Positions 1 to 9,040 are shown, numbered from the stretch's first letter. The stretch is DNA of 40,634 nt from Saprospiraceae bacterium UBA2329 (GCA_002344975.1 DDUV01000003.1:1-40634), one strand, 5' to 3'. Numbers and translations are program-made. Notes: generated by a model not told the origin, from the sequence alone.

Positions 1-3000
1 AGAAGGTGTAATGCTGATCGTGGGGTCGGGCGTTACTGTTACTGTAATGCAATTGCTGTTTGCACTACAAACCACTCCATTAAGGGTTGCAGTAGCCACA
101 CGACGATAATATGTTGTCTGCGTGAGGCCCGCAGGTGCGTCATAAGTAGCACTGGTTGCGCCAGAGATATTATTAAACCCGGCACTACAACTGGTAGTAC
201 TGGATTGCCATTGATAAGTTATCGTTCCGCCGCCGCTGGCCGCTTGTGTAACGGTAAATGCAGCCGGATCGCCGCCGACACAGATCGTTTGGTTGGAGCC
301 GACTGTACCCGGGGTGACGCTGTTCACGTTCACTTGTACCTGATCGGTATTAGAGCAGCCATTGGCATCGGTCACCGTAAGCGAGTAAGTAGTGGTGGAC
401 GTTGGCGATACAGTAATTGTAGAAGAGGTGGCACCTGTACTCCACTGGAAGGTGTAAGGACTTTGACCTGCAAGGCCGTTGGCTGTAAGTGTAACCGATT
501 CGCCGGAGCAGATATTAAGACATGGTGCCGTTGCATTAGGCAATGTAGCGCCAGACAGGTTTACGTTGAAGTCGCCATGAGAAGGATTGGCGGTAAAGAG
601 CGTGCCTGAACTGGGCTGTTTTTTTACAACCTGATTCAGCCACCCCGAAGCGCCAAATACAGAGCCATTGTTCAAATTAGCGCCGGTTCCTATTTGGAAG
701 GATTCTCCCATTCGGGTAAAAGTGACAATACCTCCTGCCAAAGCATTGGCGCCTTCCAACACACCTTCCATTGCTGTGTAATAATACCAATTGGAATTAT
801 TGATATCACCGACACACTGTGTATTTTCCTTGGGACTGCCTGCCGGTGGGCTGTAAGTACGATTGCGAAGAATGACTGTGATATTGAAAACAAGGCTTGA
901 ATTGGCTTTATTGACCGCCTGCATTTGCATTTTGGCAGTTCCATTGGCATACTCCTCAAAAGTGGCGTTGCTTACATTCCAGTGCTGTTGGCTCGTCCAA
1001 TTGTTTACCAAATCACCCGACCAATAGCCATACGATACCAAATCATCGCAGGTCTTGGTACTGTTTGACACCGTTCGTACCAAAAGAGGGTCACTCTGGC
1101 AAGTGATGACTGCCGAGGGCTTGCCGTAAATGGTTACGGTAGCGGTGTTGGACGTTGCAGAACCACACCCTGAACCACCCGCACTTACGATGACTCGATA
1201 ATAAGTGGTGGCCGTTAAAGTGGGCGTTGTATAAGAGGCCGAGGTGGCGCCGCTTATATTGGACCAAGATGATCCGTTGGAGCTTGACTGCCATTGGTAT
1301 GTAAGGGAAGGGGTGCCTCCTGTAGCCCCTACGCTCATCGTGTGCGATCCGCTTTCGCAGATAGATTGGCCAACAGGATGAGTATTAATAGAAGGCCCTG
1401 CGGTTACCGTTACGGTTGATACGCCCGAATTCGCCGCATCACAGCCACTCCCCGTACAAGTATATGTTGCACGATAATATCTGGTGCCTGCTGTTGATGT
1501 AGGAACGCTGTAGGTCGTGCTGGTTGCACCGCTGATGTTCGTCCAGGGGCCGGTTGAAGACGTTCCGCTCTGCCACTGTATCGTGCAGGTACCCGTGCCG
1601 TTGCCCGGAGTAGCCGTCAAAGTCACCGTGCCGCCTACACAAACCGTTGAAGAAGAAGGTGTAATGCTGATCGTGGGATCAGGCGTTACTGTCAACGTCG
1701 CCGGGTTAGAGTTCACCGTGGTACACCCCGAAGCCGATACCGCTGCGCGATATTGATAAGCACCCGTAGCGGAGACACCTGCCACTTGCAATGTAGCCGC
1801 TGTGGCGCCTGTATAAGTAGCGCCTGCGGGTGTACCGTTGGCTACGTTTACCCAAGAGGAACCATTATAATATTGCCACTGATAAGTGGGGGAAGATGCC
1901 CCGGTAGCTGCTACTGTAAAGGAAGCCGTACCGCCCTGGCAGATAGTTTGATTGGAAGGATGGGAAGATAATGAAAGATTACAATTGGCATAACTGATAC
2001 AAATACTGGACGGTACCAAAGAGTTGGGGCTATTGCAATCATTGGCTACGCTCCAGTGTTCGATGATAATGGCATCCGCGCCATTCGGCAGCGTGATGCT
2101 GCCTCCCAAGGCGCCTCTCCAATATCCTTGAATCACATTATCCGGCACATCTCCGGAGTAGGGTGTAGAGGCAACAGTTACTCCGTTTTTCTTAAAAACG
2201 ATTCGAAAACGTTCGTTGGGTTGAGATACGCTGCCTCTGCTGCTATACCCATCCCATCCTACTGCATCCGTTACATTTACCGTTACTGCACTATTGAATG
2301 CAGCGGGATATGGACCAGGTATGGTATATGATGTGGTACTGCCACAATACATTCTTACCGTCGAAGGATTGCCTGTATTCGAGTCAATAGACTGAGACCA
2401 CAACAGGGTGCCGGTTCCATTCGTACAATTGGGAGTGGGTGCGCAATACGGCGGAGCGTTGGGGTTGTCGGGATTGCAGCTCGAAGTGGAAGAAGTCAAA
2501 CAAATTTCATCTACCTTTAACCAGCCACCATTCAATGACCCTACCAGTTTGACAGTCGCAGTACCCGCAGGCACTGTGGTGTTAATGGTATAAAATTGCA
2601 TGGAGGGCGTACCGCCAAGCACTCTGTCAATGTTCTCCACCAATTGCCCCAGAGCACCCCCTGATGCGTTATAAAATTGCACTCCGAAGGTCGCAGTATA
2701 AGACGGATCATGTACCCCGGCCCAAAATGTCAGGGCAATTGAGGCCCCCGGTGCTATACCCGAAATATCCTGCGAAAACCCTGCCCAACCAGTTGTATGC
2801 TGAATTTCACCATTTCCGGCACTGCTGCACTGAGGCCAGGAGGTGCTTTTGGCAAAATTGCCGTTCCATGAATTCCAACCAGTCGTATTGACATTGAAAT
2901 GGCCATTGGTAACCAAGTTGCCGGTACAGGGTGCGCAGGATGAGCTACCACTGGTCGTCACACACACATCATCCACTCTGACATAACCGCCGGAGTTGGA

Positions 3001-3702
3001 ACTTGACCCGATAACCACCTGATAGTATGCAGTACCTGAAGGCGCCGTGCCGGTAGTTGAGAATTGAGTGTAGGTGCTTGGAGTGCCGAAATGTCCTTGG
3101 GGAGAAGTACCTATAATCTGCCAACTGGAATTAAAAAACTCAATCTGGATATACCCCCAATTGGTGTTTTGGGCCTGTGCCCTGACGGTTGCCGTGTAAG
3201 TTGTTCCTGCCGAGCCGAAAAAAATCTGAGACACCCCGGAATTGCTGCCGGTTAATTGCGCGGCGCCTACACCACTATATGCAGTAGCGGTGGCAGCAAC
3301 CGTCCCCCAAGGCCCCCACTCCCAAAGCCCGTTCTCAAAGCCGGGGTTCACTAGGAATGCACTGGTACAGGATGTCGAAGATTGTGTACCGGAACAGCTC
3401 GTAGGCGTGCCAGTTGAATTCTGCCTGAACGAATTGGTCATATTCACAAATTGCGAGCCGTCCCAAAAGTATTGATCCCCCACTTCGGGTAACCCGGCAT
3501 TAGGGCTATTACATGTGCTGGTAACTGTACTACCCGTACATTGATTGCAATTCAGGTAAATGGTGTTACTGCCACTGGTGCCGGTGCAAGTGTACCAAAG
3601 GCAGGTAGCCGAAGAGGCCTCCGTAGAATAAGCCAGACTGAGCAGGCTGATGGCTGCTACTGCCAGGCTTTGTGTTATCTTTTGGGTGAATGTGCCGTTC
3701 AT
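1..3702 (-). CDS. Large secreted multidomain Ig-like repeat protein (3' end outside window)
   Basis: An uninterrupted minus-strand frame of 1234 codons starts at ATG 3702 and runs off the left edge. The N-terminus is a signal peptide (hydrophobic SLAVAAISLLSLAYS, then a small-residue cleavage region). After a Cys-rich segment come two jelly-roll-like carbohydrate-binding-type modules, opening with NPGFENG and NGHFNVNTTGW. A long series of Ig/PKD-like modules follows, with recurring TYQWQ..., NISGATS and YYRATYT/YYRVIV motifs and one LTVTDANGCS segment of the SprB-repeat type. Two modules share a nearly identical stretch 1653 bases apart. Such architectures are usual for Bacteroidota cell-surface adhesins or cargo exported by type IX secretion. 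The C-terminal sorting domain, if present, lies outside. It begins 46 bases after the preceding minus gene and could be cotranscribed with it. The binding target is unknown. Confidence 0.88.
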   Translation of the reverse strand, partial: MNGTFTQKITQSLAVAAISLLSLAYSTEASSATCLWYTCTGTSGSNTIYLNCNQCTGSTVTSTCNSPNAGLPEVGDQYFWDGSQFVNMTNSFRQNSTGTPTSCSGTQSSTSCTSAFLVNPGFENGLWEWGPWGTVAATATAYSGVGAAQLTGSNSGVSQIFFGSAGTTYTATVRAQAQNTNWGYIQIEFFNSSWQIIGTSPQGHFGTPSTYTQFSTTGTAPSGTAYYQVVIGSSSNSGGYVRVDDVCVTTSGSSSCAPCTGNLVTNGHFNVNTTGWNSWNGNFAKSTSWPQCSSAGNGEIQHTTGWAGFSQDISGIAPGASIALTFWAGVHDPSYTATFGVQFYNASGGALGQLVENIDRVLGGTPSMQFYTINTTVPAGTATVKLVGSLNGGWLKVDEICLTSSTSSCNPDNPNAPPYCAPTPNCTNGTGTLLWSQSIDSNTGNPSTVRMYCGSTTSYTIPGPYPAAFNSAVTVNVTDAVGWDGYSSRGSVSQPNERFRIVFKKNGVTVASTPYSGDVPDNVIQGYWRGALGGSITLPNGADAIIIEHWSVANDCNSPNSLVPSSICISYANCNLSLSSHPSNQTICQGGTASFTVAATGASSPTYQWQYYNGSSWVNVANGTPAGATYTGATAATLQVAGVSATGAYQYRAAVSASGCTTVNSNPATLTVTPDPTISITPSSSTVCVGGTVTLTATPGNGTGTCTIQWQSGTSSTGPWTNISGATSTTYSVPTSTAGTRYYRATYTCTGSGCDAANSGVSTVTVTAGPSINTHPVGQSICESGSHTMSVGATGGTPSLTYQWQSSSNGSSWSNISGATSASYTTPTLTATTYYRVIVSAGGSGCGSATSNTATVTIYGKPSAVITCQSDPLLVRTVSNSTKTCDDLVSYGYWSGDLVNNWTSQQHWNVSNATFEEYANGTAKMQMQAVNKANSSLVFNITVILRNRTYSPPAGSPKENTQCVGDINNSNWYYYTAMEGVLEGANALAGGIVTFTRMGESFQIGTGANLNNGSVFGASGWLNQVVKKQPSSGTLFTANPSHGDFNVNLSGATLPNATAPCLNICSGESVTLTANGLAGQSPYTFQWSTGATSSTITVSPTSTTTYSLTVTDANGCSNTDQVQVNVNSVTPGTVGSNQTICVGGDPAAFTVTQAASGGGTITYQWQSSTTSCSAGFNNISGATSATYDAPAGLTQTTYYRRVATATLNGVVCSANSNCITVTVTPDPTISITPS

Positions 3703-3748
3703 GTGTTGATTTTTTGAGTATGTTGAGATACTTGCTTTCACGAAATGA

Positions 3749-4477
3749 TTATTTGTCGGAGTTCTGTTTGATAGATTGAACTGTGGCCGTAAACTTGCCG
3801 GTTTCCCGTTTCACAATGCCGAGGCCGGGAACAAACCAGTCTTTCATCCATTCGACGTCTGATTCCTCCAACCTGTTTCCGCCGAGAACCTTGGAAGTTG
3901 CTACCCGGCATGTATGTATGAATGTCTCATAGCTTTGTCCTTCGATGAGCATCGGCTCTCCTGTAGCCACTTTCCTGTCTGATACACTGACTTCATATCG
4001 TAAATCGGGAATACCCTTGCCGATCTCCAGATTAAAAGCGCCTTTTGCATCGGGAAGCGTTTGGCCCGATTGGAAGCTATTCGGAAAAAACAAGCGATCT
4101 CCCTCATAAGAGACTTTCACTGACTCATTGATCATAAAATGAAAAGGACTCATAATGCCCTTCATATCCATGAGGTAGCCCCTGTCGGCGTCCTTCACCA
4201 AGGAATAGTTGAAAGTAAAATTGAAAGGCGTGGGCGTTTCTTCTCTCCATACTGCATGGGTTATTTGGCCGCCGTTTTCGTCGCTCACCCAAGACATACT
4301 ACCCGAGTAGCTATCGAAATACCCGGGCGAAGTCGCCTGGTATATCAACTGAATTCCTTTTTCCGGGAATAAGCTTCCTTTTTCAACAGAAGGGCCGGCT
4401 TGCCCATAAACGGGCGAAACCACAGCCGCCAAGGCAAATGCCAGTAGCCCGACGGCACACATGAGTGCGTTTTTCAT
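3749..4477 (-). CDS. Secreted protein of unknown function (DUF3108/TapB-like impression)
   Basis: 242 residues from ATG 4477. An in-frame start at 4603 would add 42 residues with no signal character, whereas 4477 puts a classic signal peptide at the N-terminus (MKNALMCAVGLLAFALAAV, cleavage near VYGQA). The mature part is beta-rich, with alternating polar and aromatic residues such as GIQLIYQATSPGYFDSYSG and WFVPGLGIVKRETGKF. That resembles periplasmic DUF3108/TapB-type proteins of Bacteroidota, but this is recalled resemblance rather than a search result. No catalytic motif was recognised. It lies 46 bases upstream of the large Ig-repeat gene on the same strand, which suggests a shared transcript. 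The long AT-rich spacer precedes it. Confidence 0.75.
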   Translation of the reverse strand: MKNALMCAVGLLAFALAAVVSPVYGQAGPSVEKGSLFPEKGIQLIYQATSPGYFDSYSGSMSWVSDENGGQITHAVWREETPTPFNFTFNYSLVKDADRGYLMDMKGIMSPFHFMINESVKVSYEGDRLFFPNSFQSGQTLPDAKGAFNLEIGKGIPDLRYEVSVSDRKVATGEPMLIEGQSYETFIHTCRVATSKVLGGNRLEESDVEWMKDWFVPGLGIVKRETGKFTATVQSIKQNSDK

Positions 4478-5335
4478 TTTTGCAGTATGTTGGTTGAATG
4501 GAAGCGCATGACCTGTATTAGGTCCACAAGGCATGTGAGATGCGTCGGTTTTGGGAAGAAAATTTCCCGGCACAGTGCAGCCGGTAGTGTAAAAAGTTCT
4601 CATAGGACACTTGATATGTAAAAACGTTATGTGAAAATTTACGAATCAGACAAAACATTCTATGGCTCAAGGCTGACAAGAGTTTTGAGCTGTACTTTGT
4701 ACTTTTCTGTTGCTGAAGGGAATCCGGCGGAAGCGGCGGCCTCCGCAGAGGCTGCCGCTTGTACGGTGTTGCCGCAACAAGAAAAAGTGTTTGTTTTTGC
4801 TTCCCGGCTTTTTTCTAACTCAAATCAAACAGTGCCGAGAATCAATTTTAGTGTTGTTGTTCGTAAGTAGGGGAGGACGTATGTCACATTCGACGCGCAA
4901 AGTTACTACCGGGTACTACCTAAATAAGACGGTCACATTGCTTAATTTATATTTTTGTGACATGATATTATAAAAATATTTACATTATAATTTTAATAAT
5001 TTTTAACAAAATGCAAAATACAATGCAATTAAAAGATATAAAATATAAATATTTAAGACGTAATTATAAAAATTATAAAATCACACTAATAATTTTTAAA
5101 AAAATTGAAACATTGGAAGGTCGAAACATCTTGAAAAAAAAATGACGAAACTGCGGCTAGCTGTATGCCTGCCTCCATTTTCCAAAGCAGCTTTACATAA
5201 TCCGATCAAATTCTGTTAATCCCCGTCTATAAAAGAAAGGTGCAGTGTTTTTTTTTGCAACACCATTGCAAATACCAAAAACAAATCTCATTTTTGCAGC
5301 GTTGATGCAAAAACGTTCACTAAAAAATCATTCGT
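4478..5335. other. Long spacer between divergent genes, partly very AT-rich, with one strong hairpin
   Basis: 858 bases with no convincing gene. Two short overlapping plus-strand frames at 4631-4973 have low-complexity products and no start or family support. At 4731-4760 there is a 13-pair hairpin (AAGCGGCGGCCTC, loop CGCA, GAGGCTGCCGCTT, one G-T pair) without a U-tract. From about 4920 to 5150 the sequence is almost all A and T. Near 4932-4961 it holds the inverted pair GTCACA/TGTGAC around a TATTTTTG box at 4950-4957 that has no well-spaced upstream element. Confidence 0.6.
5265..5296 (+). promoter_or_regulatory. Candidate promoter of the His-rich lipoprotein gene
   Basis: ATTG at 5265-5268, 20 bases, then CATTTTTG at 5289-5296, which matches seven of eight positions of the Bacteroidota -7 box TAnnTTTG. 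The lipoprotein ATG is at 5336. Other T-rich matches lie nearby, so this is tentative. Confidence 0.35.
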
Positions 5336-5731
5336 ATGAAACTATTCAATGGTCTGGCAGTATGCCTTGCGTTAAGTGTCGCCCTACTGGGTTTCGGCTG
5401 CGATAAAGAAAAAAATGAGGTCACGATCAACATCGTAAAGCCCGTAGCCAATCAGGCAGTAGCCAACAAAGCCGCTGTGGAAATTCTGGTACAGTTCGTT
5501 GCTTCTGAGGAGAATGAAGAGGTAGAGGTGCATATTTACCAACATGGGGACTCCTCCAATCCGGTGTTTGAATGGCATGAGCATGAGCACGATCCACTCA
5601 TCACCTTGGCGGAAACCATTGACTTGTCTTCGTTCCCGTCGGGTACCAAATTCCACCTCGAAGCGGAAGCCTGTCTCGATCACAAATGCAAGGAAAAGGT
5701 GAGCAAAGAAATTGAGTTCACCATCCCCTGA
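5336..5731 (+). CDS. Small His-rich lipoprotein
   Basis: 131 residues. The N-terminus is a type II signal peptide with lipobox LGFGC, so Cys22 is the expected lipidation site, followed by the acidic/basic stretch DKEKNE. The mature domain of about 105 residues looks like a single beta-sandwich (alternating VTINIVKP, AVEILVQF, VEVHIYQHGD, FHLEAEACL). It contains a His/Glu cluster, HIYQHGD plus EWHEHEHD, at roughly residues 72-88, and two further Cys residues in EACLDHKCK that could form a disulfide. The His cluster suggests metal binding, but this is inference and no named family was recognised. The gene is followed by its own hairpin terminator, so it is probably a separate unit from the CHAT gene. 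Confidence 0.85.
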   Translation: MKLFNGLAVCLALSVALLGFGCDKEKNEVTINIVKPVANQAVANKAAVEILVQFVASEENEEVEVHIYQHGDSSNPVFEWHEHEHDPLITLAETIDLSSFPSGTKFHLEAEACLDHKCKEKVSKEIEFTIP

Positions 5732-5765
5732 TAAAGAATGTAAAGTTCAAGTAATCGCAATTCGG

Positions 5766-5796
5766 GGCCGGCGAAGCAATTCTGCCGGCCTTTTTT
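5766..5796 (+). terminator. Intrinsic terminator after the lipoprotein gene
   Basis: GGCCGGC (5766-5772) pairs with GCCGGCC (5784-5790). Inner GAA/TTC pairs shorten the loop, and six T residues follow directly at 5791-5796. It sits 35 bases after the lipoprotein stop. Its T-run also forms the upstream element of the next promoter. Confidence 0.85.
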
Positions 5797-5826
5797 GTGC
5801 CCATTATATACAATCGGGTATCTTTG
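5794..5826 (+). promoter_or_regulatory. Promoter of the TPR-CHAT unit
   Basis: TTTG at 5794-5797, a 21-base spacer and TATCTTTG at 5819-5826, an exact match to TAnnTTTG. The expected transcription start near 5833 lies 20 bases before the ATG at 5853, which supports that ATG over in-frame starts further upstream. Confidence 0.8.
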
Positions 5827-5852
5827 TGCGCGCATCAGCATATCATTTCTAC

Positions 5853-8492
5853 ATGCCAACAACATCAGACCTATTGAGCCAGGCAAAATTTATTCTGTCA
5901 CTGCGATCCCTGCGTTTCCTCATTTTTTTGTGGGGAACTTTGGGGCATTTTTACGCCGGCGCCCAATCTTTGCGGGAAGCCGAAGCGCTCAGTAAAAGCG
6001 GCCTTTTTTTAGAATCTATTGAAAAGTACGAGCAGTTCATCGCCCAAAACCCCCGGCGCACCTACGATCATTCCGTAGCCTGGTTTGGGATTGGGTACAA
6101 CTACCTGCAACTGAGGGACTACGCCGCTGCGCTCGACGCCAACCAGCGTTCTAAAACGATCCGGGAGCAATTACCCGTGGATGACGTGGCTGAAAATTAT
6201 ATGCGCTTTGGCGACATCTATCTTCATATTGGCGATTACGAAAAAGCCTTGAGCAATTTACGCCAGGCCAAATCGCTTCCGGTGGTAGAGCCTTACATGT
6301 TTGCACAAGTGGAAGGGCTGATGGCTGATGCGTATTTGGCCTTGGGAAATTACCGGGAAGCGGAGGCGCATTACCAATTAGCCCTCGAAAGCTTTGCCGT
6401 GGAAAGCGGCGAATTCAGCCCGGATGTAGTGACCGTACTTCTTCAGCTTGGCAAAATGTATCAAATACAGGGGCGGAAACCTGACGCTAAAGAAACCTTC
6501 CTTCGCGCCCTGCGCGTCGAAGAAACCCTGTCGGAACATGCCGCGCGCTTAGGCTTGCTCTTTAATGGTTTGGGAGAATCTGCCCTGTCCGAATCCAGGT
6601 CGCCCGCCGCCCGCAGCTACTTCCTGCGCGCACGTGCCGCCATCGGGCAGGAAGGAAGCGCTCATTATGATGTAGCGGCCAGCATTGCGCTCAACCTCAG
6701 CAAAGCAGCTTTGGCCGATGGAGACCGGGGACTGGCTGCTGCGGAAGTGATGGAAGCCCAACGGATACTTTTCCCTGGATTTTTGGCCACCGACTTCCTT
6801 CAAAATCCAGATACTACGCTGCCTTGCCTGCACCGCGTACTCGCGGCCGAGGTCTGCCTGCAAAAAGCGAATTGCCTCCAGGGCGCTCCTGCCGCTTTAC
6901 CTTCGCAAGGCACAGCACAGTACTATTCGGAGGCATTCCGCCTGCTCGAAGCGGAGGCATTGACATTCCCTTCCGACGAACGACGCCGGCACATTATGGA
7001 TTTTCTGCCCCAATTGGCGGATGAAGCCATCCAAACAGCACTGCGATCGGACGACAAGCTCCTCGCCCCGCTCGCTTTTGAATGGGCCGAACGCGCCAAA
7101 GCCTTGTCGCTCAAGGTACAAATCGCCGCTCCCGCATTTCCCTCCAACAGCCAACCTGCGCAATTGCTTCGGCAGTGGACACAATTAGAACTTCAACTAC
7201 TGAGCACCCCGGAGAATATAGCTTTGGTAAAACGCCTCAACGATGTCCAAAAAGCATATCGGGAAAGCCTTACCGGCATATCCCCAGGCAACCGTAATGG
7301 TGCGGGCTTTTCTGTTTCCTCCGTTCAGGCCCAACTTGACGACGCCACCGCAATGATTTCTTATTACATCGGAGCAGAGCAGTATTATACTTTTGCGCTG
7401 ACGCGAAACGATTTTAAAGCACTGGCCATACCTTTCAATTACACCACTCCCATTACTCGGTCGGCCAATTCACAGCAGCCGGACAATACACCCTTCCCCA
7501 CCCTCCGGCAATCTGTCGCCGGCCTCTTCGACGCGCTCCGAAACACCCCCTCCGGCAATTTCGCGCCACACGCCTCCGACTTGTACGACAAATTGATTCA
7601 GCCGGTACGCCAGACAATCGCAGGCAAAAAAAATCTCGTCATCATTCCGCACGATATACTGAATCATCTGCCTTTTGAGGCACTTCTTACTTCGCCCGTC
7701 CAGACTGCCGATAAAAAAACACATCACAAACTCCCCTACCTCATCAAAACACACACCATACAATATCATTTCACCGCCGCTGCCTGGCCAATGCCGGGCC
7801 GCAGTTCCGAAAACGCATTGGCATATACCGCTTGGGCGCCGGTTTTCGACAGCCCCGAAACCCAGTCGGCGCTCGCAGATGCTATGCGTCGGTCAGAGCT
7901 TCCTCTTCCCCATCTTTCCGTATATGGCGTACCAGACATCCCCACGCTCTCGGCAACAGCAGCGGAGGTACAAGCGCTTGCTCAGATATGGAGCCGACTC
8001 CCCGGCGGCGCCCGAACATGGCTTCGGCAAGATGCTACTGAATCTTCCGCGCGAGATATGGCCGGGCAGACCCAAATCGCCCATTTTGCTACATATAGCA
8101 TTGCTCATCCCTTATCGCCTCGTTGGGCCGGACTCATCCTCACACCCGCCGGAAATGATGATGGAATCTTGCACGCGGCAGAAATTCAAACCCTCCATTG
8201 GACGGGCGCCCTCTGTGTGCTCAATATCAGCTATGACCTGACGGGGCAAAGTCCTTATGCGTTGCTCCCCTTAACGTATGCCTTCTCCCAGGCCGGCGCG
8301 GGCGGGGTAGTTTCGGCATTATGGACCGGGCACGATCAGGTACGCATCCGTATGTTGACTGATTTCTTTTCCCGGCGATCGGCCGGCCTCTCTACCGCCG
8401 ATGCCCTAAGCCGGGCCAAACTGGCGCTTATCAAAGACAAAACAACTGCCGACCCCAGCCTATGGAGCGGCCTCATTTATTTTGGCAATTAA
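5853..8492 (+). CDS. Secreted TPR-CHAT domain protein with a degenerate protease site
   Basis: 879 residues from ATG 5853, the first start after the promoter. The N-terminus is hydrophobic (FLIFLWGTLGHFYAGAQS), giving a signal peptide that ends near residue 37, so the protein is probably periplasmic or surface-located. Residues about 40-300 are TPR repeats (for example GFGIGY-type helices, YMRFGDIYLHIGDYEKAL, MADAYLALGNYREAEAHY). A helical middle follows, then a C-terminal CHAT (caspase-like, peptidase C80/C25 clan) domain from about 490 to 879. In active CHAT enzymes the dyad sits in HFATHG and LSACETG. Here the first motif reads HFATYS, with Tyr748 for His, and the second VLNISYDLTG, with Ser793 for Cys. 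The fold markers around them (GLILTP, AFSQAGAGGVVSALW) are intact, so this looks like a non-catalytic CHAT. A small acidic protein gene follows 12 bases downstream. Confidence 0.92.
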   Translation: MPTTSDLLSQAKFILSLRSLRFLIFLWGTLGHFYAGAQSLREAEALSKSGLFLESIEKYEQFIAQNPRRTYDHSVAWFGIGYNYLQLRDYAAALDANQRSKTIREQLPVDDVAENYMRFGDIYLHIGDYEKALSNLRQAKSLPVVEPYMFAQVEGLMADAYLALGNYREAEAHYQLALESFAVESGEFSPDVVTVLLQLGKMYQIQGRKPDAKETFLRALRVEETLSEHAARLGLLFNGLGESALSESRSPAARSYFLRARAAIGQEGSAHYDVAASIALNLSKAALADGDRGLAAAEVMEAQRILFPGFLATDFLQNPDTTLPCLHRVLAAEVCLQKANCLQGAPAALPSQGTAQYYSEAFRLLEAEALTFPSDERRRHIMDFLPQLADEAIQTALRSDDKLLAPLAFEWAERAKALSLKVQIAAPAFPSNSQPAQLLRQWTQLELQLLSTPENIALVKRLNDVQKAYRESLTGISPGNRNGAGFSVSSVQAQLDDATAMISYYIGAEQYYTFALTRNDFKALAIPFNYTTPITRSANSQQPDNTPFPTLRQSVAGLFDALRNTPSGNFAPHASDLYDKLIQPVRQTIAGKKNLVIIPHDILNHLPFEALLTSPVQTADKKTHHKLPYLIKTHTIQYHFTAAAWPMPGRSSENALAYTAWAPVFDSPETQSALADAMRRSELPLPHLSVYGVPDIPTLSATAAEVQALAQIWSRLPGGARTWLRQDATESSARDMAGQTQIAHFATYSIAHPLSPRWAGLILTPAGNDDGILHAAEIQTLHWTGALCVLNISYDLTGQSPYALLPLTYAFSQAGAGGVVSALWTGHDQVRIRMLTDFFSRRSAGLSTADALSRAKLALIKDKTTADPSLWSGLIYFGN

Positions 8493-8504
8493 TCTGAAAC
8501 GAAT

Positions 8505-8972
8505 ATGGCTTTTGTATCCGAAACCGTCATTGACCACCACATAGACCGCCTCGAAACCACGCCCGGCGCTTATGAGGCCGCCCTGTCCCAAATGGAAAAA
8601 GAGCAACCCGTCTTGCTCGCATACTTTTTCTCTGAAAACTTCGACCTCTTCACCCACGACGAACGAGACTATCTGCAATACCTTGCTTTGGTCATCTGGA
8701 GTGCCGCCAGAGAAGTGTGCGGCGCCAAACCTCCCGTCAACGAAGACCAAATCAGCGAAGCAGAAGACCGCAACTGGGAAATCCTGGAGGCCGCTCGTTC
8801 ACACATTTTCCGCGAACGCGTAGGCGTGTTTTTCGAGAACGCCCCACAGGAAGATTTACTCGCCTTTGCCGAAGATGCCCTCCTCGACGACGAAGATGAC
8901 CCGCTTGTAAGCAAAGAAGGACGCGAGGCGTTGTTCGTCACGCTCAAGTCTGTGGTGGATTTGTTGACGTAA
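8505..8972 (+). CDS. Small acidic cytosolic protein, cotranscribed with the CHAT gene
   Basis: 155 residues, start ATG 8505, 12 bases after the CHAT stop with no promoter between them, so very likely the second gene of the same transcript. There is no signal peptide or membrane segment. The sequence is helical and strongly acidic, for example LLAFAEDALLDDEDDPLV near residues 120-140, and has aromatic motifs LLAYFFSENFDLF and YLQYLALVIWSAA. I do not recognise the family. Because its partner appears to be exported while this protein is cytosolic, a direct contact is not obvious. An unrelated housekeeping role is equally possible. Confidence 0.8.
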   Translation: MAFVSETVIDHHIDRLETTPGAYEAALSQMEKEQPVLLAYFFSENFDLFTHDERDYLQYLALVIWSAAREVCGAKPPVNEDQISEAEDRNWEILEAARSHIFRERVGVFFENAPQEDLLAFAEDALLDDEDDPLVSKEGREALFVTLKSVVDLLT

Positions 8973-9004
8973 TGAATATTAACGTTGTCGTTGGAAGGAG
9001 ATAT

Positions 9005-9040
9005 AAAAATCAAAAAGCCGACAGAATTTCTTCTGCCGGC
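9005..9040 (-). terminator. Intrinsic terminator of the minus-strand T9SS cargo gene
   Basis: Read on the minus strand: GCCGGCAGAA (9040-9031), loop GAAA, TTCTGTCGGC (9026-9017, one G-U pair), then TTTTTGATTTTT. The 10-pair stem with a GNRA loop and U-tract lies just after the stop at 9067. Read in the plus direction it has an A-C mismatch and no U-tract. Confidence 0.85.

Noticed and set aside
4950..4957. TATTTTTG as a promoter in the AT-rich spacer
   Set aside because: No TTG at 19-21 bases upstream, and such boxes are expected by chance in DNA this rich in A and T.
4631..4973. Two overlapping short plus-strand frames
   Set aside because: Low-complexity products made by the hairpin sequence, no promoter and no family resemblance.
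7675..8241. 188-codon plus-strand frame inside the CHAT gene
   Set aside because: Overlaps the conserved CHAT reading frame and its product is Pro/Arg/Ser-rich without domain features.
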